Below, piece after piece: positions 1 through 5,710 of a DNA stretch of 6,026 bases. Below the pieces are notes generated by a model, which was given only the letters and a program-made list of their open reading frames with translations, was not told the DNA's origin and did no database searches. The position numbers and the translations under genes are program-made. The DNA lies in NCBI RefSeq assembly GCF_002419815.1, contig NZ_DIGV01000032.1:1-6026 (forward strand), read 5' to 3'. How positions within the stretch are numbered: the first letter of the stretch is position 1; each line of letters begins with the position of its first letter. Origin of the DNA: Brevundimonas sp. UBA5713. GTDB taxonomy: Bacteria; Pseudomonadota; Alphaproteobacteria; Caulobacterales; Caulobacteraceae.

Positions 1-1086
1 GCCGATGCGGTGTTCATCGCCGTAGGCACACCGTCTCGCCGCGGCGACGGACATGCGGACCTGTCCTATGTCTATGCGGCCGCCGAAGAGATTGCCGACC
101 TGATCGAAGGGTTCACCGTCATCGTCACCAAATCGACGGTGCCAGTGGGTACGGGCGACGAGATCGAGCGCATTATCCGCGCACGTCGTCCGGATGCGGA
201 CTTTGCGGTCGTGTCCAACCCCGAGTTTTTGCGCGAGGGGGCAGCCATTGATGATTTCAAACGCCCTGACCGCGTGGTGGTAGGCACCGACAGCGAGCGC
301 GCCCGTTTGGTTATGTCCGAACTGTACCGTCCGTTGAATCTGAACGAGACGCCGGTTGTGTTTACGGGGCGACGCACGTCGGAACTGATCAAATATGCGG
401 CCAACGCCTTTTTGGCGATGAAGATCACTTTCATCAACGAGATGGCCGATCTGTGCGAAGCGGTCGGTGCCGATGTGCAGCAGGTGGCAAAAGGCATCGG
501 CCTTGATAACCGCATTGGCAGCAAATTCCTGCATGCCGGCCCGGGCTACGGCGGGTCATGCTTTCCTAAGGACACGCTGGCACTGGTGCGCACGGCAACC
601 GATTTTGGCTCTCCGGTCCGGCTGATCGAAACCACCGTCGCGGTAAACGACGCGCGTAAAAAGGCCATGGCCGAGCGTGTCAGTCAGGCACTGGACCACG
701 ATCTACAGGGCAAGACCATCGCGGTGCTGGGACTGACGTTCAAGCCGAACACGGACGATATGCGCGATGCCCCGTCTTTGGATGTGGTGCCTGCGCTGTT
801 GGCAAAGGGAGCCACGGTCAAGGCGTTTGATCCGGAGGGTATGAAGGAAGCGGCTCAACTGCTGCCGGATATCATCTATTGTGATGGGCCGTATCAGGCC
901 GTTGAACAGGCCGATGCTGTGGTCATTCTGACCGAGTGGGACCAGTTCCGCGCTCTGGATCTGGATCGCATCAAGGCGTTGCTGCAGCAACCTGTGATGG
1001 TTGATCTGCGCAATATCTACAAGCCCGCGGCATTGGAGGCGAAGGGCTTCCGCTATGTCTCTATCGGCCGTCCGGCCAGCGCCTAG
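1..1086 (+). CDS. ugd: UDP-glucose 6-dehydrogenase, 5'-truncated by the window edge
   Basis: Oxidises UDP-glucose to UDP-glucuronate with two NAD+ in the cytoplasm, supplying precursors for capsule, exopolysaccharide or lipopolysaccharide. The reading frame is open from base 1, and the first visible residues (ADAVFIAVGTP) are the late part of the N-terminal NAD-binding Rossmann domain. The true start is therefore upstream, and the GTG at base 10 is an internal valine codon. About 361 residues are visible; the family is usually about 430-450. Family signatures in order are the STVPVGT and NPEFLREG segments, the ELIKYAANAFLAMKITFINE helix linking the domains (about 380-440), the catalytic-cysteine motif GGSCFPKD with Cys at codon 559-561, and the C-terminal UDP-binding domain with TFKPNTDDMRDAPS (about 736-777). 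All key motifs are intact. A closely related nucleotide-sugar dehydrogenase is possible, but the motif set fits UDP-glucose dehydrogenase best. It ends 60 bases from the convergent lipoprotein gene. Confidence 0.95.
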   Translation, partial: ADAVFIAVGTPSRRGDGHADLSYVYAAAEEIADLIEGFTVIVTKSTVPVGTGDEIERIIRARRPDADFAVVSNPEFLREGAAIDDFKRPDRVVVGTDSERARLVMSELYRPLNLNETPVVFTGRRTSELIKYAANAFLAMKITFINEMADLCEAVGADVQQVAKGIGLDNRIGSKFLHAGPGYGGSCFPKDTLALVRTATDFGSPVRLIETTVAVNDARKKAMAERVSQALDHDLQGKTIAVLGLTFKPNTDDMRDAPSLDVVPALLAKGATVKAFDPEGMKEAAQLLPDIIYCDGPYQAVEQADAVVILTEWDQFRALDLDRIKALLQQPVMVDLRNIYKPAALEAKGFRYVSIGRPASA

Positions 1087-1092
1087 ATATGC

Positions 1093-1127
1093 AAAAAGGG
1101 CGGGGCCGCGTGGCACCGCCCTTTCTT
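1093..1127. terminator. Bidirectional intrinsic terminator between ugd and the OmpA-like gene
   Basis: AAAGGGCGG (1095-1103) pairs with CCGCCCTTT (1116-1124) to give 9 base pairs. An inner GCC/GGC stem (1105-1107 with 1112-1114) lengthens the hairpin beyond a mismatch. On the + strand the stem runs into TTTCTT; on the - strand it runs into five T residues (complement of 1093-1097). Because the two flanking genes converge here, one hairpin can end both transcripts. The U-tract is better for the - strand gene. Confidence 0.8.
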
Positions 1128-1145
1128 ACTGGCCTGGGGCCCTGA

Positions 1146-1820
1146 TCAGCCCGTGAACGGACGGATCAGGATTTCGACGCGGCGGTTCTGGGCCTTGCCG
1201 TCCGGCGTGTCATTGGAGGCGATCGGATTGCGCGAAGAGACGCCGGCCACGTACAGGCGCTCGCGGATCACACCGCGCTCGATCAAATAGGACGCAACCG
1301 AAGAGGCACGACGCTCGGACAGCGGTTGGTTGATGTGATCGCCGCCCGAAGAATCGGTGTGGCCGATCACGTCGACCATAGAGCGATCATATTCATTCAG
1401 AACGCGTGCGACATCGTCCAGAACGCTCAGGAAGCGGCTGTCGATGTTCGACTGGTTGGTGGCAAAGGTTACGTCCGACGGCATGCGCAGCACCAGGTTG
1501 TCACCCTGACGGGCCACACCCACGCCAGTGCCCGAAAGTTCGGCTTCCAATACGCGCTGCTGGCGGTCCATATATTGGCCCACGCCCGCACCGGCCAGTG
1601 CGCCGATGCCTGCGCCGATCAGGGCGTTCTTGCGGCCCTGTTCGCTGTTGTTGGTATTGGTCAGATAGCCCAGAACGGCCCCGCCCAGAGCGCCGGCAAT
1701 GGCACCGGTGCCGGTGTTATTACGACGCGGAGCCGAGCTGTAAGGATCCGTGGTGGTGCAAGCTGTCGCCCCCAGCATGGCGGCTAGGCTGACCCCGATG
1801 ATTGCAATCTTTGTGCGCAT
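1146..1820 (-). CDS. OmpA-family outer-membrane lipoprotein with glycine-zipper segment (YiaD-like)
   Basis: A 224-residue envelope protein. I place the start at ATG 1820, not the longer open frame to 1949, because AAGAAGG (1834-1828) lies 7 bases upstream and a signal peptide follows directly. Residues 1-20 are MRTK plus a hydrophobic stretch ending LGATA, then Cys21, the probable lipidation site. Residues about 37-84 are Gly/Ala-rich (GAIAGALGGAVLG, LIGAGIGALAGAGVG), which matches a glycine-zipper segment. Residues about 115-222 form an OmpA C-terminal peptidoglycan-binding domain with GHTDSSG (153-159), LSERRA (167-172) and NRRVEI (212-217). Asp156 and Arg171 sit where other OmpA domains contact diaminopimelate. 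It likely anchors the outer membrane to the cell wall, as inferred from the family. The lipobox (ATAC) has Ala rather than Leu/Val at -3, so cleavage by signal peptidase I instead of lipidation cannot be excluded. It is monocistronic, with its own terminator. Confidence 0.9.
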   Translation of the reverse strand: MRTKIAIIGVSLAAMLGATACTTTDPYSSAPRRNNTGTGAIAGALGGAVLGYLTNTNNSEQGRKNALIGAGIGALAGAGVGQYMDRQQRVLEAELSGTGVGVARQGDNLVLRMPSDVTFATNQSNIDSRFLSVLDDVARVLNEYDRSMVDVIGHTDSSGGDHINQPLSERRASSVASYLIERGVIRERLYVAGVSSRNPIASNDTPDGKAQNRRVEILIRPFTG

Positions 1821-1881
1821 ATCTGCACCTTCTTTGATGACGCTTGCTGCGAAACGGACCCGATCAATGCCGGTTCCTGTC

Positions 1882-1911
1882 TGTATCAAAGATGAACAAC
1901 AAAACGTGCAA
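1882..1911 (-). promoter_or_regulatory. Weak candidate promoter for the OmpA-like lipoprotein gene
   Basis: On the - strand TTGCAC (1911-1906) is followed, after 18 bases, by GATACA (1887-1882). Each box matches the sigma-70 consensus at only about half its positions. The location is sensible and would give a leader of roughly 55 bases before ATG 1820. This is a guess from spacing and position; nothing better is visible in the spacer on this strand. Confidence 0.22.
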
Positions 1912-1966
1912 GCGTAAAAGGCTGCAACGGCTAAGCTTGAGCTGTGCATGAATGGCGACGGGGATT

Positions 1967-1995
1967 GCGACAGAGGCGCTCACTGCCCAAATAAT
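1967..1995 (+). promoter_or_regulatory. Candidate promoter for hsp20
   Basis: AATAAT (1990-1995) matches five of six bases of the sigma-70 -10 consensus. Seventeen bases upstream lies GCGACA (1967-1972), a partial -35 match; TTGCGA at 1965-1970 would need a 19-base spacer. Transcription would start near 2002, leaving a leader of about 66 bases. I do not see a convincing heat-shock (RpoH) promoter: CTTGAG occurs at 1936-1941, but no matching -10 follows at the right distance. Control of this heat-shock gene may therefore be partly post-transcriptional, which is inference. Confidence 0.35.
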
Positions 1996-2015
1996 GAGGG
2001 TAGGGCGGTTGCTGG

Positions 2016-2060
2016 CCATGGTGGCAGTGACGGCCCAGGCCGCCGTTTTAGGGGCCATGG
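2016..2060 (+). promoter_or_regulatory. Possible structured leader covering the hsp20 ribosome-binding site
   Basis: CCATGG occurs at 2016-2021 and again at 2055-2060. The motif is self-complementary, so the two copies can pair as a 6-base stem, with a further G-U pair inside. Nested within is ACGGC (2030-2034) pairing with GCCGT (2042-2046). The downstream CCATGG copy supplies the first GG of the GGAG Shine-Dalgarno (2059-2062). Folding would therefore partly mask ribosome entry, as in RNA thermometers known from other small heat-shock genes. It does not show the standard ROSE layout, so this is only a structural candidate. Confidence 0.3.
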
Positions 2061-2067
2061 AGACTGA

Positions 2068-2490
2068 ATGATGAGCCGCCCGACTATTCCGTTCGACAGC
2101 CCGTTCCTGCTGGGATTTGATCAGACGCGGGCCTTGATAGACCGTGTTCAGCGCGCCGCGGGGGATTCTTACCCGCCCTATAATGTAGAGCGCATCGGTG
2201 ACGATCTGGTTCGCATCACCGTCGCTGTGGCCGGATTCTCCAGCAGCGAACTGGATGTCACGCTTGAAGGTCGCCAACTGGTCATTACCGGAAAGCGCGA
2301 AGAGGCCGCTAAGCCCGAGGGCCAGTATCTGCACCGTGGCATTGCGGCACGGGGCTTCCAGCGAACCTTTGTACTGGCTGACGGGCTCGAGGTGTCAGGC
2401 TCGCGGCTACAGCACGGCTTGCTGCACGTCGATCTGGTGAAGCCTGATCAGGAAGCGGCCACGCGTCGTATTCCGATTTCCACTGACTAA
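2068..2490 (+). CDS. Hsp20/alpha-crystallin small heat-shock protein (IbpA-like)
   Basis: An ATP-independent cytoplasmic holdase that binds unfolding proteins and passes them to DnaK/ClpB. It has 140 residues, typical of IbpA/HspA-class bacterial small heat-shock proteins. Residues 1-33 form the variable N-terminal arm (including PFLLGFDQTRALIDRV). The alpha-crystallin domain spans about 34-125, starting YPPYNVERIGDDLVRI and including VAGFSSSELDVTLEG and the HGLLHVDL end strand with the conserved GLL at 117-119. The C-terminal tail holds the I-x-I oligomerisation motif as Ile135-Pro-Ile137. Two ATGs occur in tandem (2068 and 2071). GGAG at 2059-2062 lies 5 bases before the first and 8 before the second, so either may be used. 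The ACD wording closely resembles E. coli IbpA (YPPYNVE, VAGF, SELD), but I assign no symbol because alphaproteobacteria often carry several paralogues. A DUF1150 gene follows after 79 bases. Confidence 0.93.
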   Translation: MMSRPTIPFDSPFLLGFDQTRALIDRVQRAAGDSYPPYNVERIGDDLVRITVAVAGFSSSELDVTLEGRQLVITGKREEAAKPEGQYLHRGIAARGFQRTFVLADGLEVSGSRLQHGLLHVDLVKPDQEAATRRIPISTD

Positions 2491-2497
2491 GTGAGAT

Positions 2498-2526
2498 GCT
2501 CCACAGGTCCGCAAGGGTGGAGCCTT
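2498..2526 (+). terminator. Weak hairpin between hsp20 and the DUF1150 gene (possible attenuator)
   Basis: GCTCCAC (2498-2504) pairs exactly with GTGGAGC (2517-2523), a 7-base stem with a 12-base loop. Only CTTT follows, so as an intrinsic terminator it is weak. Its place 8 bases after the hsp20 stop suits either a partial terminator, which would lower expression of the downstream gene, or a 3'-end stabiliser. Its role is not determined by the sequence. Confidence 0.35.
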
Positions 2527-2553
2527 TGAGAGAGGTGACCGTTTAGGTCTGTG

Positions 2554-2561
2554 TAAGGAGG
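2554..2561 (+). promoter_or_regulatory. Near-perfect Shine-Dalgarno that sets the DUF1150 start
   Basis: TAAGGAGG is an almost complete anti-16S match, 8 bases before ATG 2570. It favours that start over the in-frame ATG at 2582. It is clearly stronger than the sites in front of hsp20, hpf or ptsN, implying efficient translation of this small protein. Confidence 0.8.
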
Positions 2562-2569
2562 CGGTTTCT

Positions 2570-2818
2570 ATGACGCCTGGTATGACAAACAAGGACTTCA
2601 GCGCCCTGGGCGCTCCGGATCTGGTTTACATCCGTACCATCCGCGCTGGCGAGATTTTGGCCGACATCGATGATGATATCGATGTCGAACTGGACCCGAA
2701 CCAGACCCTCTATGCCCTGCATGGAGCCGATGGCGAGCGGTTGGCCGTCATGCTGGACCGTGAGACAGCGGTGGCCGCCGCAGAGGCGCATGACATGGCA
2801 CCGGTGTCGGTCCACTAA
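2570..2818 (+). CDS. DUF1150 family small acidic protein, function unknown
   Basis: An 82-residue protein that I recognise as DUF1150, a small family largely restricted to Alphaproteobacteria. Family-like features are the N-terminal LGAPDLVYIRTI segment (13-24), the LYALHGADGERLAVMLDRE core (47-65) and the C-terminal PVSVH end (78-82). It has no signal peptide, membrane helix or cysteine. It is strongly acidic, with 16 Asp/Glu against 5 Lys/Arg, including an unusual DIDDDIDVELD run at 32-42. The start at 2570 is fixed by a near-perfect ribosome-binding site. It lies 79 bases after hsp20 on the same strand and ends just before a strong terminator, so the two probably share a transcript. I recall the small heat-shock/DUF1150 neighbourhood from other alphaproteobacteria, which suggests a link to protein quality control, but no molecular function is known and I infer none. 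Confidence 0.85.
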   Translation: MTPGMTNKDFSALGAPDLVYIRTIRAGEILADIDDDIDVELDPNQTLYALHGADGERLAVMLDRETAVAAAEAHDMAPVSVH

Positions 2819-2824
2819 CCCCAT

Positions 2825-2856
2825 AAAAAAACGGGGCCCGGTTTCGGGCCCCGTTG
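2825..2856. terminator. Strong bidirectional intrinsic terminator between the DUF1150 gene and ptsN
   Basis: ACGGGGCCCG (2831-2840) pairs perfectly with CGGGCCCCGT (2845-2854) around a GTTT loop; A2830-T2855 adds an eleventh pair. Seven A residues (2825-2831) become a U-tract for - strand transcripts leaving ptsN, which makes this a textbook terminator in that direction. On the + strand only TTGCTATT follows, so DUF1150 termination would rest on the very stable stem. Confidence 0.9.
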
Positions 2857-2878
2857 CTATTGTGCGCTTTACCGGGCG

Positions 2879-3343
2879 TCAGGCGGCAGCGGCGCTGCCG
2901 GTCTGGACAAACAGGGCGCGCGCGCCGTCCACGGTCTGGATCTGGCGCAGGCGCTCGCGCAGTTCCGGCGAGCGCATAGCCCGCGAGACCACCGCCAGCG
3001 CCCGCAAATGCTCGGCCCCTGCGCTGGGCGGGGCCAGCAGGGCAAACAGCAGGTCCACCGGACGGTCGTCCAGTGCTTCATAGGCCACGGGCGCTTCGAG
3101 GCGCACGAAGACGCCACACACCTGCTCGACGCCTTCGACGCGAGCATGTGGTATGGCTACGCCATAGCCGAGACCTGTGGAGCCGAGGGCTTCACGCTCG
3201 AGCAGGGCTTCCAGCACCTTGGCAGAGTCTAGATTCAAGGTCTGGGCGGCCACCTCGGCGACGCATCCCAAAGCCTGACGTTTAGATGAAACAGCCCCGC
3301 GCAGGACGACTCCGTCCGGCACCAGTATATCTGCGATGTCCAT
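2879..3343 (-). CDS. ptsN: Nitrogen-PTS EIIA component, EIIA-Ntr (PtsN)
   Basis: A cytoplasmic phosphoacceptor at the end of the EI-Ntr/NPr/EIIA-Ntr relay. It regulates partner proteins rather than transporting sugar; in Caulobacter and relatives it is known to act on the (p)ppGpp enzyme SpoT. I use ATG 3343, giving 154 residues, because the family begins with this M-x-I-x-D/x-L pattern (MDIADILVPDGVV). A TTG at 3358 would add five residues but has no well-spaced ribosome site. The single PTS EIIA type-2 domain fills the protein. The phosphorylatable His66 sits in STGLGYGVAIPHARVEG, the family signature. The later segments VDLLFALLAPP and HLRALAVVSRAMRSPELRERL are also typical. The tail ends in an alanine run. 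GGAA 5 bases upstream is a weak ribosome site. It is the last gene of the lptB-rpoN-hpf-ptsN block here; no rapZ or npr follows. Confidence 0.95.
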   Translation of the reverse strand: MDIADILVPDGVVLRGAVSSKRQALGCVAEVAAQTLNLDSAKVLEALLEREALGSTGLGYGVAIPHARVEGVEQVCGVFVRLEAPVAYEALDDRPVDLLFALLAPPSAGAEHLRALAVVSRAMRSPELRERLRQIQTVDGARALFVQTGSAAAA

Positions 3344-3360
3344 CTCAGTTCCGATCAACG

Positions 3361-3389
3361 GCCCTTTAGGGCAAAGGGCGCGCGCCTTT
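3361..3389 (-). promoter_or_regulatory. Two mutually exclusive hairpins in the hpf-ptsN spacer
   Basis: GCCCTTT (3361-3367) can pair with AAAGGGC (3373-3379), a 7-base stem with a 5-base loop. Alternatively AAAGG (3373-3377) can pair with CCTTT (3385-3389) around a GC-rich loop. Both use 3373-3377, so only one can form at a time. In - strand RNA both lie between the hpf stop and the ptsN start, ending 17 bases before the ptsN ATG. This could be an attenuator, a processing site or simply a weak hpf 3' structure; no U-tract follows either stem. Confidence 0.3.
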
Positions 3390-3447
3390 TAGACGCTTCG
3401 CCCCAGTTGTGAAAGAAGCATAAGCCAGATTGATGATATTTACCGAC

Positions 3448-4089
3448 TCAGGTTTTGCGAGCGGTCCGTTCCGGATCGACCCAACCCACATTGCCGTCAG
3501 GGCGGCGATACACCACTGACAGGCCGCCATGCGCGGCGTTACGGAACATGACGACAGGATAACCGGTCATGTCCAATTCGGCCACGGCGCGCCCGACAGT
3601 CAAAGTGCGAATCTCGGCTTCCGTCTCGGCAATTACCATTCCGACAGGCGGAGGGCCGTCGGTGTCGACCTCACCGAATTCTTCGTCTTCGACCTTATCG
3701 GGATTTTTGAAAATGGTGAGCGCAGCGACTTCGCGCGCGGCATTCTCTGTCTTCTCGGGCGACAGGCCTTTAGGACCGGCATAGTGGTCTTTCAGACGGC
3801 GCTTGTAGCGGCGAACCCGCTTTTCGAGCTTGTCCAGACTGTCGGAAAAGGCCGCGTGGGCATCACCGCCGGTGCCGGTTGTGACCAGAGACTGGCCGGA
3901 TGCCAGACGCACCCAACAGTCCACACGAAAACCATACCCGTCTTTAGAGACTACGACCTCGGCGTCTTGGGCGCCTCGGGCAAAATATTTGCCGACTCCC
4001 TCTTCAAGTTCTTGAGAGATGCGCGAGCCTAACGCTTCGCCAACATCAACTTGTTTACCGGTGACCTGAATGTTCATAGCCATGGACAT
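3448..4089 (-). CDS. hpf: Ribosome hibernation-promoting factor, long form
   Basis: Binds the 30S decoding region and dimerises ribosomes into inactive 100S particles in stationary or starved cells. With ATG 4089 it has 213 residues, the size of long HPF, which needs no separate RMF. Residues about 5-105 are the N-terminal ribosome-binding domain (MNIQVTGKQVDVGEAL at the start, basic segment KLEKRVRRYKRRLKDHY at its end). Residues about 106-145 are a flexible acidic linker. Residues about 146-207 are the C-terminal dimerisation domain (PPPVGMVIAETEAEIRTLTVGRAVAELDMTG, then PVVMFRNAAHGGLSVVYRRPDGNVGWVDP). GGAAGAG (4105-4099) lies 9 bases before this ATG. In-frame ATGs at 4083 and 4077 are alternatives, the last giving MNIQVTG directly. 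A GTG at 4149 would add 20 residues that do not look like the family. It follows rpoN by 78 bases, and stringent or stationary-phase control is known for this family. Confidence 0.93.
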   Translation of the reverse strand: MSMAMNIQVTGKQVDVGEALGSRISQELEEGVGKYFARGAQDAEVVVSKDGYGFRVDCWVRLASGQSLVTTGTGGDAHAAFSDSLDKLEKRVRRYKRRLKDHYAGPKGLSPEKTENAAREVAALTIFKNPDKVEDEEFGEVDTDGPPPVGMVIAETEAEIRTLTVGRAVAELDMTGYPVVMFRNAAHGGLSVVYRRPDGNVGWVDPERTARKT

Positions 4090-4136
4090 AGAACGCGGCT
4101 CTTCCGACTTGGTGTCAACGTCGATCACCGAAATGT

Positions 4137-4150
4137 GGTGAAGCTTCACC
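4137..4150. repeat. Perfect 14-base palindrome between rpoN and hpf
   Basis: GGTGAAGCTTCACC is its own reverse complement over all 14 bases, and symmetry stops at the next position on both sides. It sits 17 bases past the rpoN stop and about 48 bases before the favoured hpf start. As DNA it has the shape of a dimeric-regulator operator; as RNA it would be only a short hairpin. I do not recognise a named regulator's consensus. Confidence 0.4.
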
Positions 4151-4167
4151 TTGTCGCAAGTGGGGTC

Positions 4168-5652
4168 TTAGGCCGCCTTGCGCTGGCGGCGACGCTCGAC
4201 CGAGGACGGAATCCTCAAGGCTTCCCGATATTTGGCGACGGTGCGTCGGGCGATATCGATGCCTGCGTCCTGAAGGATTTCGACAATGCGATCGTCGCTC
4301 AGGATCTCGCCTGTAACATCTTCGGCATCGATCAGGCTCTTGATCCGGTAACGGACAGATTCGGCCGAGTGGGAGGCCCCGCCGTCCGATGACTGGATGG
4401 CGGCGGTGAAGAAGAATTTCAGTTCGAACACGCCGCGCGGGGTGGCGATGTATTTGTTGGCGGTCACGCGGCTGACGGTCGATTCGTGCATCTCGATAGC
4501 CTCGGCCACCACCTTCAGGGTCAGCGGGCGCAGGAACTCGACGCCGAAGGCCAGGAAGGCATCCTGTTGACGCACAATCTCGCTGGCCACCTTGAGAATG
4601 GTGCGGGCGCGCTGGTCCAGCGACTTCACCAGCCAGCTGGCTTGGGCTGCGCAATCGGCCACAAAGGTCTTTTCCGTATCGCCACGTGCACCGGCGCTGA
4701 CATCGGCATGATAGCGTTTGTCGACTAGCAGGCGGGGCAGGGTGTCGCTGTTCAGCTCGACCTTCCAGCCACCGGCGGGATCGGCGCGCACATAGACGTC
4801 CGGTACAACGGTCTGGGCCGGTTCGCCGCCAAAGCCCGCGCCTGGTCGAGGCGTCAGAGCCTGAATCTCGGCGATCATGTCGATCAGATCATCCTGATCC
4901 ACGCCGCACACCTTGCGCAAAGCAGACATGTCGCGGCGCGCCAACAGGTCCAGATTGTCCAACAAGGCGGCCATGGCGGGATCGAAGCGGTTGCGCTCTT
5001 CAAGCTGTAGACGCAGGCACTCGGCCACCGAGCGGGCCATAACGCCGGTGGGCTCGAACCCCTGACAGACCTTTAGCACCGTCTCGGCGCGCGCCGTTTC
5101 CACGCCCAACCGTTCGGCCACCTCGGCCAGATCGGCACGCAGATACCCGCCTTCGTCGACAGAATCGATCAGGGTCAGGGCAATCGCTTGATCGGCCGGC
5201 GACAGGCGGGCGGTCGGCACCTGCGCCTGCAAATGCTCCCACAGGGTCAGCTCATGTTCGTCAGGGCGTTCGAAGTCGCCTTCCGGCATGGCTCCGCCGC
5301 CGCGTACAGCCGACCAGTCGGATAGACCGGGCTGGGCATCGGTGGCGGTTTCGTTGCGCTCTCCAGGAGCGGCGTCATAGACGGCCTCTGCGGGCGCATC
5401 CAGCGCGCTGTGGGCCCCTTCGGCCACGCCATCGGTAAAGGACATTTCGGCGGCGTCATCGCCGCTGCTTGCCGCCTCGGACGGTGCGTCATCGACATCT
5501 TGGCGCGACAATAGGGGATTGCGCTCCAACTCGGCCTCGACGAAGGCCTCGAGTTCGAGATTGGACAGTTGCAGCAGTTTGATGGCCTGCTGGAGCTGGG
5601 GCGTGATAACCAGCCCCTGTCCCTGCCTGACCTCAAGCCTTTGCCCGATCAA
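4168..5652 (-). CDS. rpoN: RNA polymerase sigma-54 factor
   Basis: The alternative sigma factor that recognises -24/-12 promoters (GG/GC) and needs AAA+ activators; in Caulobacterales it serves flagellar, stalk and nitrogen genes. It has 494 residues, normal for the family. Region I is the Gln/Leu-rich activator-interacting segment (QGLVITPQLQQAIKLLQLSNLELEAFVEAELERNPLL, about 13-48). Region II (about 50-135) is an acidic, Ala-rich linker. The core-binding domain follows (about 140-330, including PRPGAGF). The helix-turn-helix is near 377-401 (LKVVAEAIEMHESTVSRV). The RpoN box ARRTVAKYRE is perfect at 468-477. The start is TTG 5652: no ATG or GTG lies between it and the upstream in-frame stop (TAA, 5702-5704), GGGGGA lies 7 bases before it, and the protein then begins as the family does (MIGQRLEVRQGQG). 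It lies 129 bases after lptB and has a plausible promoter of its own. Confidence 0.96.
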   Translation of the reverse strand: MIGQRLEVRQGQGLVITPQLQQAIKLLQLSNLELEAFVEAELERNPLLSRQDVDDAPSEAASSGDDAAEMSFTDGVAEGAHSALDAPAEAVYDAAPGERNETATDAQPGLSDWSAVRGGGAMPEGDFERPDEHELTLWEHLQAQVPTARLSPADQAIALTLIDSVDEGGYLRADLAEVAERLGVETARAETVLKVCQGFEPTGVMARSVAECLRLQLEERNRFDPAMAALLDNLDLLARRDMSALRKVCGVDQDDLIDMIAEIQALTPRPGAGFGGEPAQTVVPDVYVRADPAGGWKVELNSDTLPRLLVDKRYHADVSAGARGDTEKTFVADCAAQASWLVKSLDQRARTILKVASEIVRQQDAFLAFGVEFLRPLTLKVVAEAIEMHESTVSRVTANKYIATPRGVFELKFFFTAAIQSSDGGASHSAESVRYRIKSLIDAEDVTGEILSDDRIVEILQDAGIDIARRTVAKYREALRIPSSVERRRQRKAA

Positions 5653-5659
5653 GTTGACG

Positions 5660-5665
5660 TCCCCC
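5660..5665 (-). promoter_or_regulatory. Ribosome-binding site supporting the rpoN TTG start
   Basis: GGGGGA reads on the - strand 7 bases before TTG 5652. It is the only purine-rich site in the right place, and it decides the unusual start codon in favour of 5652. Confidence 0.6.
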
Positions 5666-5681
5666 GGATTCCTAGCGCCTG

Positions 5682-5710
5682 ATTGTGGCGCGGAACTTGC
5701 TTAAGGCCAA
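5682..5710 (-). promoter_or_regulatory. Candidate rpoN promoter
   Basis: TTGGCC (5710-5705) and CACAAT (5687-5682) are separated by exactly 17 bases on the - strand, each matching four of six sigma-70 consensus positions. Transcription would begin near 5675, about 23 bases before the rpoN start. This would let rpoN, hpf and ptsN be transcribed separately from the lptB operon. It rests on box similarity alone. Confidence 0.33.

Noticed and set aside
1821..1949. N-terminal 43-residue extension of the OmpA-like frame
   Set aside because: It sits ahead of a clear ribosome site and signal peptide at 1820 and covers the likely promoter region; it does not look like protein sequence of the family.
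1936..1966. Possible RpoH heat-shock promoter upstream of hsp20 starting CTTGAG
   Set aside because: No acceptable -10 element occurs at the expected distance; the sequence there is G-rich.
1864..2334. Open frame of 156 codons on the - strand across the divergent spacer and the start of hsp20
   Set aside because: It overlaps hsp20 antisense and the divergent control region, and its product resembles no family.
3529..4032. Open frame of 167 codons opposite hpf
   Set aside because: It is fully antisense to a well-recognised gene and has no recognisable motif; long shadow frames are common in GC-rich DNA.
4115..4654. Arg/Pro-rich - strand frame overlapping the 3' part of rpoN
   Set aside because: Its composition is that of an out-of-frame reading of rpoN, which is intact through the RpoN box.
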